From: Crotalaria pallida
Taxonomy: Eukaryota > Streptophyta > Magnoliopsida > Fabales > Fabaceae
Direction: 5' to 3'
Assembly (NCBI GenBank): GCA_037953625.1
Contig: CM075655.1
Span: 116,319,001-116,383,000 of the forward strand
Length of the DNA stretch: 64,000 bases
Below the pieces are notes generated by a model. That model was not told where the DNA came from, made no database searches, and saw nothing but the letters and a program-made list of their open reading frames with translations. This document shows positions 34,637 to 46,884 of the stretch, piece by piece (position 1 is the stretch's first letter; every line of letters begins with the position of its first letter). The position numbers and the translations under genes are program-made.

Positions 34637-37339
34637 TGTAACGACCCAATTTAAAATAACGTACTTTGTCGTATTTGTAAATAGATAATTGGTTATCAAA
34701 TTAGTAGATTACATAATAATGATGAAAATATGAGAAAATTTAAACCAAAAGTATTTACTAAAGTACTTGTATCATCACTGTTTTCAAAAGAGAGTAGTTT
34801 GTTCATTACATAATACTTTAACGGCCTGAAAAATGTTCACAAAACATAACACAAAAGCTATACAGACTATGAGCTATTTACAACGTACATATATTATATA
34901 TAGACAACTCACAGTATAGGTCCTCCGACTCCAAAGATGAAATGCATAGTTTCGCCTTCCCTGATAATACACATCACGGGCGTACAAAATCTACAAGGTC
35001 GTATACCGACCAAAGGATCGGGGTGGCAAAAAACAACATCAGTCCGTCCCACAAAAATAGCCCGATGACCCTCAAGCTCCCAAATACCACTACATCGGGT
35101 AAAGCTCTATGCGAGACATGAGGTGTGTCATTACCTAACAAACAAAATAAGGCAAGGGAGTAAGTCAGTGTCATACACTTACAAATGAATAATTAAATAG
35201 ACAGGGAATAAACAAGCACAAGTAGACAAGTAGCAATTAATATCACGTAAACACATTTACTTAACCAAACAATAATTATGATACAATAATATAATGCATG
35301 CTCTCTAATGCATGTGCAATGCATATGCTCAATGCATTCTTCTCGGTGAAATTTCACGAATATCATGCACTTAGCAATTTCGTTTATCGAGAACGTTTTA
35401 ACAAAAACGTACCAAAACGCTTCATTATGTTTGACAACGACGTACCAAACGATTCTAAGTGAGGAAAAGCAATTGGGAGTAAACGTCTTTCACCCATGTA
35501 TGTCATCACAATTCCCTTGTGTATCCACTCAGGGACTTAGACCATACAAAAGACCATCCTCCGCAACCAAAATATACACCTAGAAATCGATAGGATTATC
35601 ATAGTTAATGCAAAATTATCCCGGGTCAAGTCTGCAGAAACTCGCCCATTACATGATCATTCTGCCCATGACTAACCCCCACGGTCAAATTAACGTATCA
35701 CCGTCGTGAACTTAATCTCTGCGTATTCTCATTTCGATTTATCAAAACCGAATGTGTCTTTTCCCACCGGCCTATCTTACCAGCCTCTTATCATCACCAT
35801 GCATGAATGCAAGAAATATTTAACAGATGGACAATGCGTTAATTAATAATCCATTCACATACCATTAATTTATTAAATTAATGTTATAAGCAATTTCAAA
35901 AGCTGAAAATAATAATAATAAAAAATAGTTTAATTAATGACCAGTTTAGAAATACAATTTTTTTAATAATTTTTTTTTCAGTGATTAACCAATTAGTGAG
36001 CCCACTAACCGGTTAGATACTGCAACATTGCAGTTCTGAAATTGCTCTTTAAAGATCAATTCAATAACCGTTCAACTATCATCAAAGGTAGTCCTGGACT
36101 GAGAATAAATAGTCATATTCCAACATGTTACAACATACAATCATTATCAACTTGGCATGTTTAGCATATCAGTCATCAAATATGCACATAAACACATAGC
36201 TCACTTCAACATGACAAAACCACATGCAAGGCCAAAAGACTTGATTTCAGACTTCCTTTAGTTCATATTCAGTTAATTAAACTTGCTTCAATTGGTTATA
36301 GAGCCTAGTTTGGCCTCCAAGCCAAATTCTCATTTCAAGTTATCTTGCCCTTGAGCTTGTAAAGCTCATCTACATTCCAAGCCAATTAATTATCATTCTA
36401 GCAAAATGAATAGCTTCTCTATTACCTTAAACTTGTGCTTGATGAGTTACAACACAAAATTTGGTCAAAAATTGTGGAGAACCAATTCACCCTTTTTCAG
36501 CCAAAACAGATTCGAGTAGGGTCCAAAACCAAGGAAATTGACACATGAAAAAGGCAAACAAATTGGGGAAAACTATTAGGAGTTGTTCTTTGCAACATGT
36601 ATGAAAGAATTAAACAAGTTTGAGCTCAAAAGGTTGCATGTGCTTACCAAGAACAAGACCCAAAATGAGCTCCACGAACTCTGAAACAGAATTGACAGTT
36701 TTAACACCTCAATTTCGTAACTTGATTTTTTGGCTCAGGGACTTTCAGTTCACAAGTTTGGTATCAAAACGAAGCTTGTTGAATGAGTTTTCTAATGGTG
36801 TATGATTTGTGTATTATGGTTTAAGAGCGAAAGAGAACGAGAGGGACGAACACAAAATAGAGCATCAACACTTCAATGAGGCAAATGAATCAAAAATTCG
36901 TTCAATTGATGCTATTTATAGAGAAATTGGGTTAACATGCATCGAGACACGTAGCTTCCACTACGATCTAGGTTGATTTCGTGACGATTAAGGGATTAAA
37001 CTGTGTGATTACACATCAAACACACTAACTCTAAGTTTCTGCAACAGCGACTAACCGTTACTGAAATCACTAATCGGTTAGTGACCGACAAATTTCAAAA
37101 ATTTGTATTTTATTCATTTTCCCTCTAACAACCATTCTAATATTGCAATTAGGTCCCAAAACAAGGACTAAGCTGCAACACTTACATTTTCACACAAAAC
37201 ATCATAATAAAAATATTTCTCATATTTTTATTTAACCACACATAATTTTTTTATCAAAAGGAAAAATGTTAAAAACCAACAAAATATATATATATATATA
37301 ATATTATTTCAATCGGGGATTAAAATTAGGGATGTTACA
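34637..37339. mobile_element. Solo-LTR-like element, 2.7 kb
   Basis: The element starts TGTAACGACCC and ends GGGATGTTACA, a TG...CA terminus with an 11-bp imperfect inverted repeat. It is flanked by the 5-bp target-site duplication CTAAT (34632-34636 and 37340-37344). A TATA-like CTATTTATAG lies near 36910, in the right part. There is no gag or pol frame, and no second LTR copy in the window. The size is large for a solo LTR, so a terminal-repeat derivative without coding region is the alternative. Confidence 0.6.
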
Positions 37340-37939
37340 CTAATAAAAATATTAACCAACTTCCATAATACTTACACAAATTCTTTTCAAAGGCTTATAT
37401 AAAAAAACGAAGGAGTAAAAAAATAATGATTTCTTAATAATTGAATGAATCAAGAGCACAAATGCGATAAAATGCTTTCCATTGCTAGGTTTTTTTAGGT
37501 TTATGTTTTTTTTAAATCCAAGATATTCTCGTAGGTTCGCTATTATTAATGAGATTTTTGGTTCTTGAGATTAATCTGCTTCAAAGTCACGTCCTAATGA
37601 GTTTTTTTTTTCTTTTTTTTAATGAATTGAACTCAACACTATCAGCACCCAAATCTCATTCATAGAATTTCAGTTGGTTCTATAAGGTCAATTAAGCCAA
37701 TTTCCGTTGTTTCCATTGCTAGGTAAATTACATACATTTCTTATGAGAAGTGTGTAGAGCCCTAGATTAAGTAATTAATAGGTCTTAATAATGAGTGTTC
37801 TAATGATACTCTTTAAGCAATCAATAAAAAATAATATTTTATTGAAAATATACACATAAAACTTATCAATTTATTGAATATAACACTTTCTTACAATATT
37901 TTAGTTCCTTTCGTGTCTTAAAGAATGCTATTAGAAATA

Positions 37940-38223
37940 CTCCATATATCCCTTGTTATAAATCACATTTATCTAATTTGCGCAGATTAAGAAAAAATAA
38001 TTACTCATATTACTCTTAAATTTATAAAAAAATGTGTTGTCATTCTAAAGTTTCTCTTATTTAAAACTTTATTTATTTCTCTGTATATTGTAGTTATTAC
38101 TTTACCACCCCTATGAAATTACGATGAGTGTATTAGAAATAAACTCTTTAATACTACTTAAATATTTTAAAATGACTTATAAAATCTACCAAAATGGTGC
38201 CTTATGATAAGGGACGAGGGGAG
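37940..38223. mobile_element. Stowaway-like MITE
   Basis: CTCCATATATCCCTTGTTAT at the left and ATAAGGGACGAGGGGAG at the right are inverted ends, with TA flanking both. Confidence 0.75.
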
Positions 38224-38248
38224 TACTCATTAGCATTTTTCAAAATTA

Positions 38249-38530
38249 CTTCATCCGTTCATATTTATCTGTCCTATTTCAAACAAAACACATACACTCT
38301 TTAAAAACTTTAATCATTATTTAGGTTTTCAATACATTAATTATGTTTTTTCCTAATTTACTCATTCTTTCTCTATAATCATTATTTTTTTCCACTACTT
38401 ATATAAATCAAGACTTATTAAATAAGGACAAACATAAAAAATAATATTTATTACACTTTCGAAATCCTCAAATGACAAATAAAAAGGAAAAAATCTCTGA
38501 AAAAATAACAGATGATAAAGAACAAAGAAG
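38249..38530. mobile_element. Stowaway-like MITE (family of 6211)
   Basis: CTTCATCCGTTCATATTTAT at the left and GATAAAGAACAAAGAAG at the right are inverted. ATCTGTCC and ACAGATGATAAAG match the 6211 element. The right TA is degenerate. Confidence 0.65.
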
Positions 38531-38555
38531 TGATTCATAAAAGATTTATATTTTA

Positions 38556-38966
38556 CTCCCTCAGTCCCTTATTATAGGGTATCATTTTGGTAGAATTGGT
38601 GTCCCTTTTTATAAGTCATTTTAGAATATCTAGGTAGTATTAAAAAGTTTATTCCAAATACATCCCTCATAATTGCATAGGGGTGATAGAGTAATAATTA
38701 TAATAGAGAGAAAAATGAATAGAGTTATAAAGTTTTAAGGGTTTTCTTAATCTCAGTCCTTAGTGTCGAGGATAAAAGGTTAAAAGTGGATATCATGTGT
38801 TGAAAAACTAATTATAAAGTGTTTTTATTGTTTCGGTGTATCATTTTACAACACATGATGTCCATTTTCCAATACATGACAACATATTTTTTGACAAACT
38901 TGAGAATAATAATTACTCTTTTTAATGAATTAGATAAAAATAACTTATATTAAGGGACCGAGAGAG
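38556..38966. mobile_element. Stowaway-like MITE with internal insertion
   Basis: CTCCCTCAGTCCCTTATTAT at the left and TAAGGGACCGAGAGAG at the right are inverted, with TA on both sides. At 411 bp it is about 130 bp longer than its relatives. The extra part contains a fold-back arm resembling 29985-30110. Confidence 0.7.
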
Positions 38967-39041
38967 TAGTTCAATTAAATGTTGAGTTTTTGAAATTATA
39001 ATTGCAATAAATACTCGTTTGAAAGAGATTCGTAAATTGTA

Positions 39042-39321
39042 CTCCCTCCTACTCGAATTATAAGCAACAAAAAACATACTACTCTTGGTTTAAAATATAA
39101 ACAAAACTAACCAAATTTATTAAATTTTTTCATTCTCAATGTCACTTTCCTAAAACATCTCTAGAAGATTGTAATCTTAATTAATTTTTGTTTCATTCTC
39201 AATACTACTTTCCAAAAATACCTCTATTTTTTATAAATTTGAGAAAATTAAATACAATCAACTAACATCTTTAATAAACATAAAAATGGTTAAAATTGCT
39301 TATAATTCGAGTCGGAGGGAG
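39042..39321. mobile_element. Stowaway-like MITE (family of 14142)
   Basis: CTCCCTCCTACTCGAATTAT at the left and ATAATTCGAGTCGGAGGGAG at the right are near-perfect inverted ends flanked by TA. The interior is highly similar to 14142-14428. Confidence 0.88.
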
Positions 39322-39329
39322 TATTACTA

Positions 39330-40375
39330 ATAATGCTAGCGAGTTTTATGAAGATTGTCTTTGATTAATGAAGATGAATCTGGTGGGGATGAGTAAAAAA
39401 ACAAAGCAAATGAGGCAGGGTTGCCCAGTGCCCACCTCTCTTCCGCGTGCGGGGCACGTGTCTTCTGTGTGTGAGAAGGTGCCATAATTGTTTATGAGTT
39501 TTCATGTCCTCGTGAAGTGTTTTATTACAGTGACAAGGATATGTCGCTTTTGTACGGAAAGCCGTTTTTCCCGACGATTAGTGATTTCCCTGTTTTTTTT
39601 TTTCAAAAATATAAATAAATTTATAAAATTAACCTAAAATAGGTTTATAGCATAAAGAGAATGACATGCGTTATTTAATTATTGCTAATTGATTAACAAA
39701 TGACAAATGCCACTTTTTTTGATATAAACTTGTTTATAATTATATTTATCATCATTTTTTAATACTCCGTACTTGTTTTGTCCCATAAAAATAATAAAAA
39801 AATGGAAAATTTAAAAGACTCAGGGAGATTGTAGTAATAATTTGTAGTAAAAATGGAAAATTAAATATATTAATTTAATGCATAACTATTATACAATTAA
39901 TTTAATGCATTTTATATTAGTTAATCAACCAATTATAATTCAAAATTTATGACTTTTAAATTTTTTCATTAGTTATTAATTTGAAAGAGTGTTTTTTTAT
40001 TTTTTATTATGATCGTGAGATATATATATATATATATATATGTTTATAAAATTTATATAAAAAATAAATTTAAATATCATAAAAAATATTAAGTGTGATA
40101 AAATGATAATTTATTTATTATTAATTAGATTAACAACTAACATATGATTTTTTTTATGATGTATATTCATTTATCTGGTGATTTGAAGACATATATCTTA
40201 TTATTAATATTAATGAATATGTATTAATAATGTAAATTTTTTTACATCATCGATTTATCATCTACTGTATTATTCATTTGTGTAATTTTTATTTTCTCAT
40301 AACTTTTTTTATGTAAAAAAAAAGATAATATTTCACATTTATGAAAAATAAAGTATGGTAAAATTTGATTGGGTG
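39330..40375. other. AT-rich intergenic DNA
   Basis: No gene is visible. A short less AT-rich stretch near 39410-39480 has no recognisable coding content. A TA microsatellite lies at 40019-40041. Confidence 0.6.
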
Positions 40376-40378
40376 TGG

Positions 40379-40969
40379 GTGTGGGTGTGGGTGTGGGTGG
40401 GGGGAGGGGGGGAGTTTACTCTTGCATCGGTTATCATATTTTCAGATTTTAATTTGATTTTTCATTTTTAAAAATAATCAATTTGATTTTTTATGTTTTG
40501 ATTTTTGTCAATTTCATGTTTTCATCATAATAGTATTTGATTTTCACTTGAATATATTAATTTTGTCAAAAATTCTTTTTTCGGCCACATGAATCTTTAT
40601 TTTCTCGTCTAAATGTACAATTTCAAAACAAGAAGGGCTAAAATGTGGACAAAAATTTAACCAAAATAGTGATCCGGTGTGGGTGTGGGTGTGGGTGGGG
40701 GGAGGGGGGGAGTTTACTCTTGCATCGGTTATCATATTTTCAGATTTTAATTTGATTTTTCATTTTTAAAAATAATCAATTTGATTTTTTATGTTTTGAT
40801 TTTTGTCAATTTCATGTTTTCATCATAATAGTATTTGATTTTCACTTGAATATATTAATTTTGTCAAAAATTCTTTTTTCGGCCACATGAATCTTTATTT
40901 TCTCGTCTAAATGTACAATTTCAAAACAAGAAGGGCTAAAATGTGGACAAAAATTTAACCAAAATAGTG
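40379..40969. repeat. Perfect 298-bp tandem duplication
   Basis: The segment at about 40379-40671 is repeated with an offset of 298 bp, apparently base for base, beginning with a GTGGGT/GGGGGAGGGGGGG tract and ending AAAATAGTG. The copies meet at a GGTGTGGG repeat, which could have served as the recombination site. Confidence 0.9.
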
Positions 40970-41187
40970 GATCAAAATTGACATTTCATTAATTAAAGTA
41001 TCAAATATGTTGAAAATTACAGATTACAATGACAAAAAAGAAATCATCAATAAAATTAGTGTATGAGTTTGCTTAACCTCGGCTTTCGAGGTCGAGAACA
41101 AGAAGTTTAAATGAAGTAAACATATATGAAAAAATAAGTTCACAATTCTCGAAATATTAAATTCATATTTTTTTCAATACAAAGTTA

Positions 41188-41503
41188 CTCCCTCTGTTTC
41201 ATTTTGTTTGACATTTTAGGTCTGGACAGACAGATTAAAAAAATTTTGTTTAAAATAACTCTATTTAATCCTTATTGAAAATTGTAATAACGTTTAATTG
41301 TTATTAGGAAATGTGTTCATTAATTAAGTATAGTAATTTAAAGATAAGAGAAAGGATAAAAATATAATTAATGAGAAGTAAATGAAATAATTGACTGAAT
41401 GGTTCAAATTGAAAAAAAAAATACGTGTATGCATTGGAATTTTAAAAAGATGGATATGAAATAAAAAAAATCTAAAAAAGCAAACAAAATAGAACGAAAT
41501 GAG
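41188..41503. mobile_element. Stowaway-like MITE
   Basis: CTCCCTCTGTTTCATTTTGT at the left and ACAAAATAGAACGAAATGAG at the right are inverted ends with TA flanks. Confidence 0.75.
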
Positions 41504-42137
41504 TATTTTTTAGGGTTTTGCGATTCATTACTTCAAGTACTATATATAAACAACTTAAAGTGCAAAGTTAATCCTGGAAAACTAAAGAAATTAACTCTTA
41601 TGTATTGAATACATCATTTCTAGGTTGATTTTCCATATTAAGTTTCTTATATATTGCTCTTAGGGAAACGAATAAAAAAATCCATTTTTCAAAGTCCTTA
41701 TCTTTGAATAAAGAAAATCATTTTAAAAAATGAAGGAATAATTGAAACTTAAAAATAAAAAAAGTATTTAAACTAATAAAATTTAAAATCAAAGGATGAA
41801 GCTATCAATGTTTGAAAACATCTCTCCGATATAATTTTTTAATATTTTACAAACTTGTGATGGTTAAGGAAAATTATGTACTAATTAAAAAAGAGACATG
41901 TAGTTTACCAAAAAAAAAGAAAAAAAGAGAGAGACGTATTATTTATTTTTTTTAATAGATTTTTTTTTTGGTATCAAGGGTTTTTTAGAGGGTGGTTAAA
42001 GATCAATTTTTTTAAGACACAAATATCATTAAAATAAAATTGGGCTTTACGGAACAAAAAATTAAAAATTGGGGTTTATCAATAATGTATTTTTCATGCA
42101 TCCGACTTCTATCGAGGTACATACATCATTTTAAATA

Positions 42138-42318
42138 TTTTTTTTAACAAAAATTGTGGAGGGGAACTTCACAGTCCCAGCACCTGGAGCAACAAGGGTG
42201 GGGTGCCTCCCCAAGGGTTGTTCTCCACAAGGATTCGAGCCTCTGACCTTATGATCTTATGGGTTCTCAATATCCTTATGGTCCTAGCATGCTTCCACTA
42301 GACCAATCCCATTTGGAT
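42138..42318 (-). mobile_element. SINE, reverse orientation
   Basis: In reverse complement, GGTCTAGTGGAAGC is A-box-like and GGCTCGAATCC is a B box. A T-rich end is on the plus-strand left side. ATTTTAAATA flanks it at 42128-42137 and 42319-42328. Confidence 0.75.
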
Positions 42319-42681
42319 ATTTTAAATAAATTTGACTATATATAAATTACACAAAACCTTTGACCTTGTTGCCATGTTGGATAATAAAAGAAGCATCATA
42401 TGAAGGAACAAATAAATACGTCATTGTCTCTCAAAAGATAAAACCTTTAACATAAAAAGTGGCCTACTTGTCGTCCTTTCTTCCCGTAAAAGGAGAGCAA
42501 ATTTTGTGTGGACTCTGTATTCCTTCTCACCTTTTTATAACTAATAACCTCTCCCTTACCTTTATTCTTTCATAAACATATATTGAAAACAAAAAACGTA
42601 AACAAAGAAACAACATTTTGATAATAATTTGTTAATCTCAATCCTAAAATTTAATAATAAGGAGTAAAAGAAAAAATGCAT

Positions 42682-42855
42682 TACCAACAAAGCCCAGCAC
42701 AGTTGGTAGATAGCTGGGTTCCTTAAGCATGATGTCAGGGGTTCGATCCCTACCGTCTACCGTGGGCATATAAAAGGCTTTGTTGGTAGAGGCAAAACCC
42801 ACTTCGGTGATATTAGTCTTCGGCTGAGGGATACCCTTGATATACACAAAAAAAA
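42682..42855 (+). mobile_element. SINE
   Basis: GCACAGTTGGTAGATAGC is A-box-like and AGGGGTTCGATCCCTACC carries a good B box. The tail ends in about nine A residues. Target-site duplications were not identified; the limits are approximate. Confidence 0.78.
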
Positions 42856-43004
42856 AGTATTAAAAAACTAAGTTCATTATTTTTTAAAATATTAAATTTT
42901 TAATTTCCTTAACCCGAGATTGTTTCGGATGTTTTATGATTGACCTTAAAAATTAAAATTAAAAAAAAAAAATCCTTAATGCGATAAGCTAGTTTGTATC
43001 CTGT

Positions 43005-43008
<4 letters not shown>

Positions 43009-43043
<35 letters not shown>
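43009..43043. repeat. (TA)n microsatellite
   Basis: An uninterrupted TA run of about 17 units. Confidence 0.85.
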
Positions 43044-43047
<4 letters not shown>

Positions 43048-43573
43048 TAATATCTTGTCCACTTCTTTAACAAAAAATGGAAAGGTCATTAAATAATTTA
43101 TTTATGTGATAAATATTAATTGAATTTGTGAGAAAAATTGTTGGCCATAAGATGAAAAAAATGTTCAAGAAACAAATAAGATTTTTATAAGTTATTAATA
43201 TATTATATGTTTATACTCCTTTTTTTTATTTACTTGTCTTATTTAAAAATTGAAAAGTCTAATAATTGTTTGGAGTATTTTTTTATTTTGATCCTTATTC
43301 AATAAGGTCTTAATTTACGTGAATAATTTAAAAAAATTAATAATTATAAAAAAATAAATGATATATTAAAAAATTAATATATTAAAAATTAAACTAATTA
43401 TTATATTTCTTAAAAGATGTATATTTTTATGTGATAATACATATAATAAATTTTTTTTATAAGTAAAAGAATATTATTCCAAAAAAAGGGTTTACAAAAC
43501 ATCATTGTACATATGAATCTCACATTTTATGAAAAATTTGAACACTAGTATACAATCATGTGCTAAAAATATA

Positions 43574-43845
43574 CTCCCTCCGGTCTCAAATATAAGCAAA
43601 TAAAAACATCTTATTTATGGTCTTAAATATAAGCAAAATTTAACTAACTTTCTATTTCCAATACAATTATTCCTAAAATATCTCAACAAAGTGGTTATAT
43701 CATTTAATTTTTGTTTCATTCCCAATACATCTTTTCTAAAATGGTCTATTTCTTTTGTGAACTCAAAAAAATTAAATACACTCAACTAACTTTCTTTATA
43801 CTTACAAAATTAGTTATTTTATCTTATATATAAGACTGGAGGAAA
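43574..43845. mobile_element. Stowaway-like MITE
   Basis: CTCCCTCCGGTCTCAAATAT at the left and TATATAAGACTGGAGGAAA at the right are inverted ends with TA flanks. Confidence 0.75.
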
Positions 43846-44018
43846 TATCAAAATCAACCAAAATCAATACAATTGAGACTACTTCACAACAATGTGAAGC
43901 CACAACAGTTACATGAAAACAACAAACCACTCAAGACTTTAGCATTACCCATCAAAACATTATTACAAGATCCATATCTCATTAAAAGTCTCTAGGAATT
44001 TTTTTTTCAAAGAAATTA

Positions 44019-44304
44019 CTCCCTCTGCTCTTATATATAGGGCGCCGTCTAGAAAAAATCTTTGATCGTACATATAGGACATTTTATATTTTCTATGTAT
44101 CATTAATTGCTTTTTTTTTGTCCTTATTAAATGTTTTGACTAACTATGTTTTTTTGTTATTCATTAATGAATGTGAACTTTCCAAGTAAAGTGGAGGGAG
44201 TAAAATTGTAATGTTACAATATATTCTCATAAAATTCACAAAACTAACCACTTTCCTTGATTCGAGGAATACGGTTAAATGTGTCCTATATACACAGGAG
44301 GGAG
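44019..44304. mobile_element. Stowaway-like MITE upstream of the MADS-box gene
   Basis: CTCCCTCTGCTCTTATATAT at the left and CCTATATACACAGGAGGGAG at the right are inverted ends flanked by TA. It sits about 0.8 kb before the SVP-like start codon. Confidence 0.8.
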
Positions 44305-44309
44305 TAGTT

Positions 44310-45138
44310 CAAAAAAACGTATTCACTTTTTGGGATGTATGATTTTGGTAAGTTTTTTAGGTAAGAGAAGGATGTGTAACTTGTTCAGTTGGCAGAGTGT
44401 AGTCCATTCCCAACATCTTTCTCTGTTTCTCTCTCCACCTTTTATTGGTGGCTTTCCTCTCAAATTTACCTTCCCAGGCTATAAACAGAACTACTCACAG
44501 GGCAGGCACCGATACCAACATTCCCAACATCAATGCCCTTTTACTTACCCACCCTCCCATTCCAATAAGGAAAGAAAAATCCACATAGTACAATTCACTT
44601 CCAATTTCCTTACTTAGCTAAATCCCACGCCACAACCAAACATACATACACCATCACCAACTCCATCTCTCTCTCTCTCTTTTCCTTTTCCAAACAATAA
44701 CATACACCAATATATATTATTCCACTACTATTGCTCTCAAATTTCTACCTGGATCTGATACCTTCACAGGCCCTTTAAGCTAAATTTAGCATAATGGCTG
44801 CATATTTTTGCTATCACATGTTCCTTTACTTTTTTGCTTTTACATAAAAACACACCATAAATAGTCAACGGTTCAGTCTTTCTTTGCTTTGTGGTCTCTT
44901 TTGTCTTATCTTTTTTTAGGTGGGTTTATTTGGTTCCTTTCATTATATACTGGTTCATTCTGTGTCTTCTTTCATAAATATTACTACTTACTATATATCT
45001 CATCACTACTGTACCCAAGAGGAAAAGAAAAGGGCTAAATAAATAAAGCTGTTCTGTTTACTTTCTTCTTTTGTTTGTGTTTTTTTAGCCATATTAGGAT
45101 AAAAGTAGGAGTGATCGAAGAAGATTTTTGGATTAGTA
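44310..45138 (+). promoter_or_regulatory. Upstream region of the SVP-like gene
   Basis: This is non-coding, pyrimidine-rich sequence with a CT run at 44667-44683. A TATA-like TTATATAC lies near 44944, at a reasonable distance for a leader of about 160 nt. No specific transcription factor site can be assigned from the sequence alone. Confidence 0.35.
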
Positions 45139-46851
45139 ATGGCGAGGGAGAAGATTCAGATTAAGAAGATCGATAACGCCACGGCGAGGCAGGTGACTTT
45201 CTCCAAGAGGAGAAGAGGTTTGTTCAAAAAAGCTGAGGAGTTATCGGTTCTGTGTGATGCTGATGTTGCTCTCATTGTCTTCTCTTCTACTGGCAAACTT
45301 TTTGAATACTCTAACACAAGGTCTTTAATTTCTTTTCTATACTATACCCTCTTTCTCTCTCTCTCCATCTGCTTGATTTTTATGACCAAAAACATTGGTG
45401 GGTTGGTGGGATTTCAGTGCTAGACCTTCGGTATTTTAAAAAGTTTACTTTTTTTTTTTCCCAAGATCTATGTATGATCTTTTCTATCTATCGTTTACAC
45501 ATGATGACCATCATAATATAAGCAGGCTAACCATTATAGTGTAGAGTGCATTAATTAAGCAGGATGGTGTATTTAGTTATTATTGTGCTTATTTTTATTT
45601 ATTTATTTTTTTTTGTAAGAGTTATTATTGTGATTACTAATTTATAATGTCAAGTAAAGTGAAGTTTTTTTTTTTAGGTTATCTAGGTAGAGAAAAGACG
45701 GAATGGAGCATAGCACTTTCTGTAGGTTTAGCTTGTTTACTGTGTTGATTTCCTCCTTCTCTTCTAGTCTTTTTTTTAATAGCTTGATTCTCAAATTGAT
45801 TGCATATTGGGATAGCTACTGTACTTTTTTCTTATCAGATGGATAATTGTTACAGTAGCTGTTGTTGGTAGTTAAGTGACATTCATTTTCCTTTGAAATT
45901 TTTTACTTGATGTGACACTGATATCTAGACCTAACATACACATTATTGAACTTTGAGTCAAATTTTTCTTTCATTAATGTGTGCTCCTGGGTTTATTTTA
46001 TCATTTATTTATTCATTTTTACTTTCTCATATTTCCTTTTGTTAAATATATACAAATCGTTTTCTAACTAAATGGTAACTGCATTGCTTAGTGATCTAGC
46101 TTGAGGAAAGTGGGGAATTAGTATATGGAAGAAATTAAGGACTTAATTACAGATTCACTAGCTAGATTTACATTAAAAATGAATCGGCCAGCTCTAGGTT
46201 CAGCTTGATGAGAGTAAGATATTAAGAAAAGTAACCTATAAACATGGCCATATTTCCTTACACTAAGTACGACGTATGACTGTTTACATTTTGAAACCTT
46301 GATGGAATAATAGTAAGTACGTACCTGTAAGGATGGTATGGGGACTTGAAAATAATCGAAGAATCCAATGTCTTCGTTCATTGGCATGTGCTTATTTAGC
46401 GTTGCATAACTTGGTTGTTCATCATTGGCAAACTCATTATGAGAAAACTTTTTTTCTTTGTAAGTTCTTTTAGCATTTATAGGCCAAAATATAAAGGTCA
46501 TACATATATATCTTGCATGTTAGTTATTTGGTTTATTATTACTTGATGGCTCGCCGTAATGTGATGACTTTTTGATGTATTCTCTTCCTTCTAAAGCATG
46601 AAAGAGATACTTGAAAGGCATAATTTGCACTCAAAGAATCTGGCAAAGATGGAGCAACCGTCACTCGAGTTGCAGGTCAGTTTTGTGTGCAAAATGTAGC
46701 AAATAGAAGAACTTGTTTGTAGCGTTGAAGCTCTTGAAAAAAATTATGCTCCACTTAGTATAAGTGAGAAATCCAAGTGAGCTAAATAAGCCCTATATAG
46801 TCAAGAATAGGCAAAGAAACTAATGTGGACACTTGAACCCTTGGTTGTAGA

Positions 46852-46884
<33 letters not shown>

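Noticed and set aside
44279..44617. 112-codon open frame upstream of the SVP-like gene
   Set aside because: It begins within a Stowaway MITE end and has no recognisable domain. It lies in the promoter region, so I do not support it as a gene.
46118..46501. 127-codon minus-strand frame in SVP intron 1
   Set aside because: It is not similar to any family I recognise and lies in an AT-rich intron of a well-supported gene.
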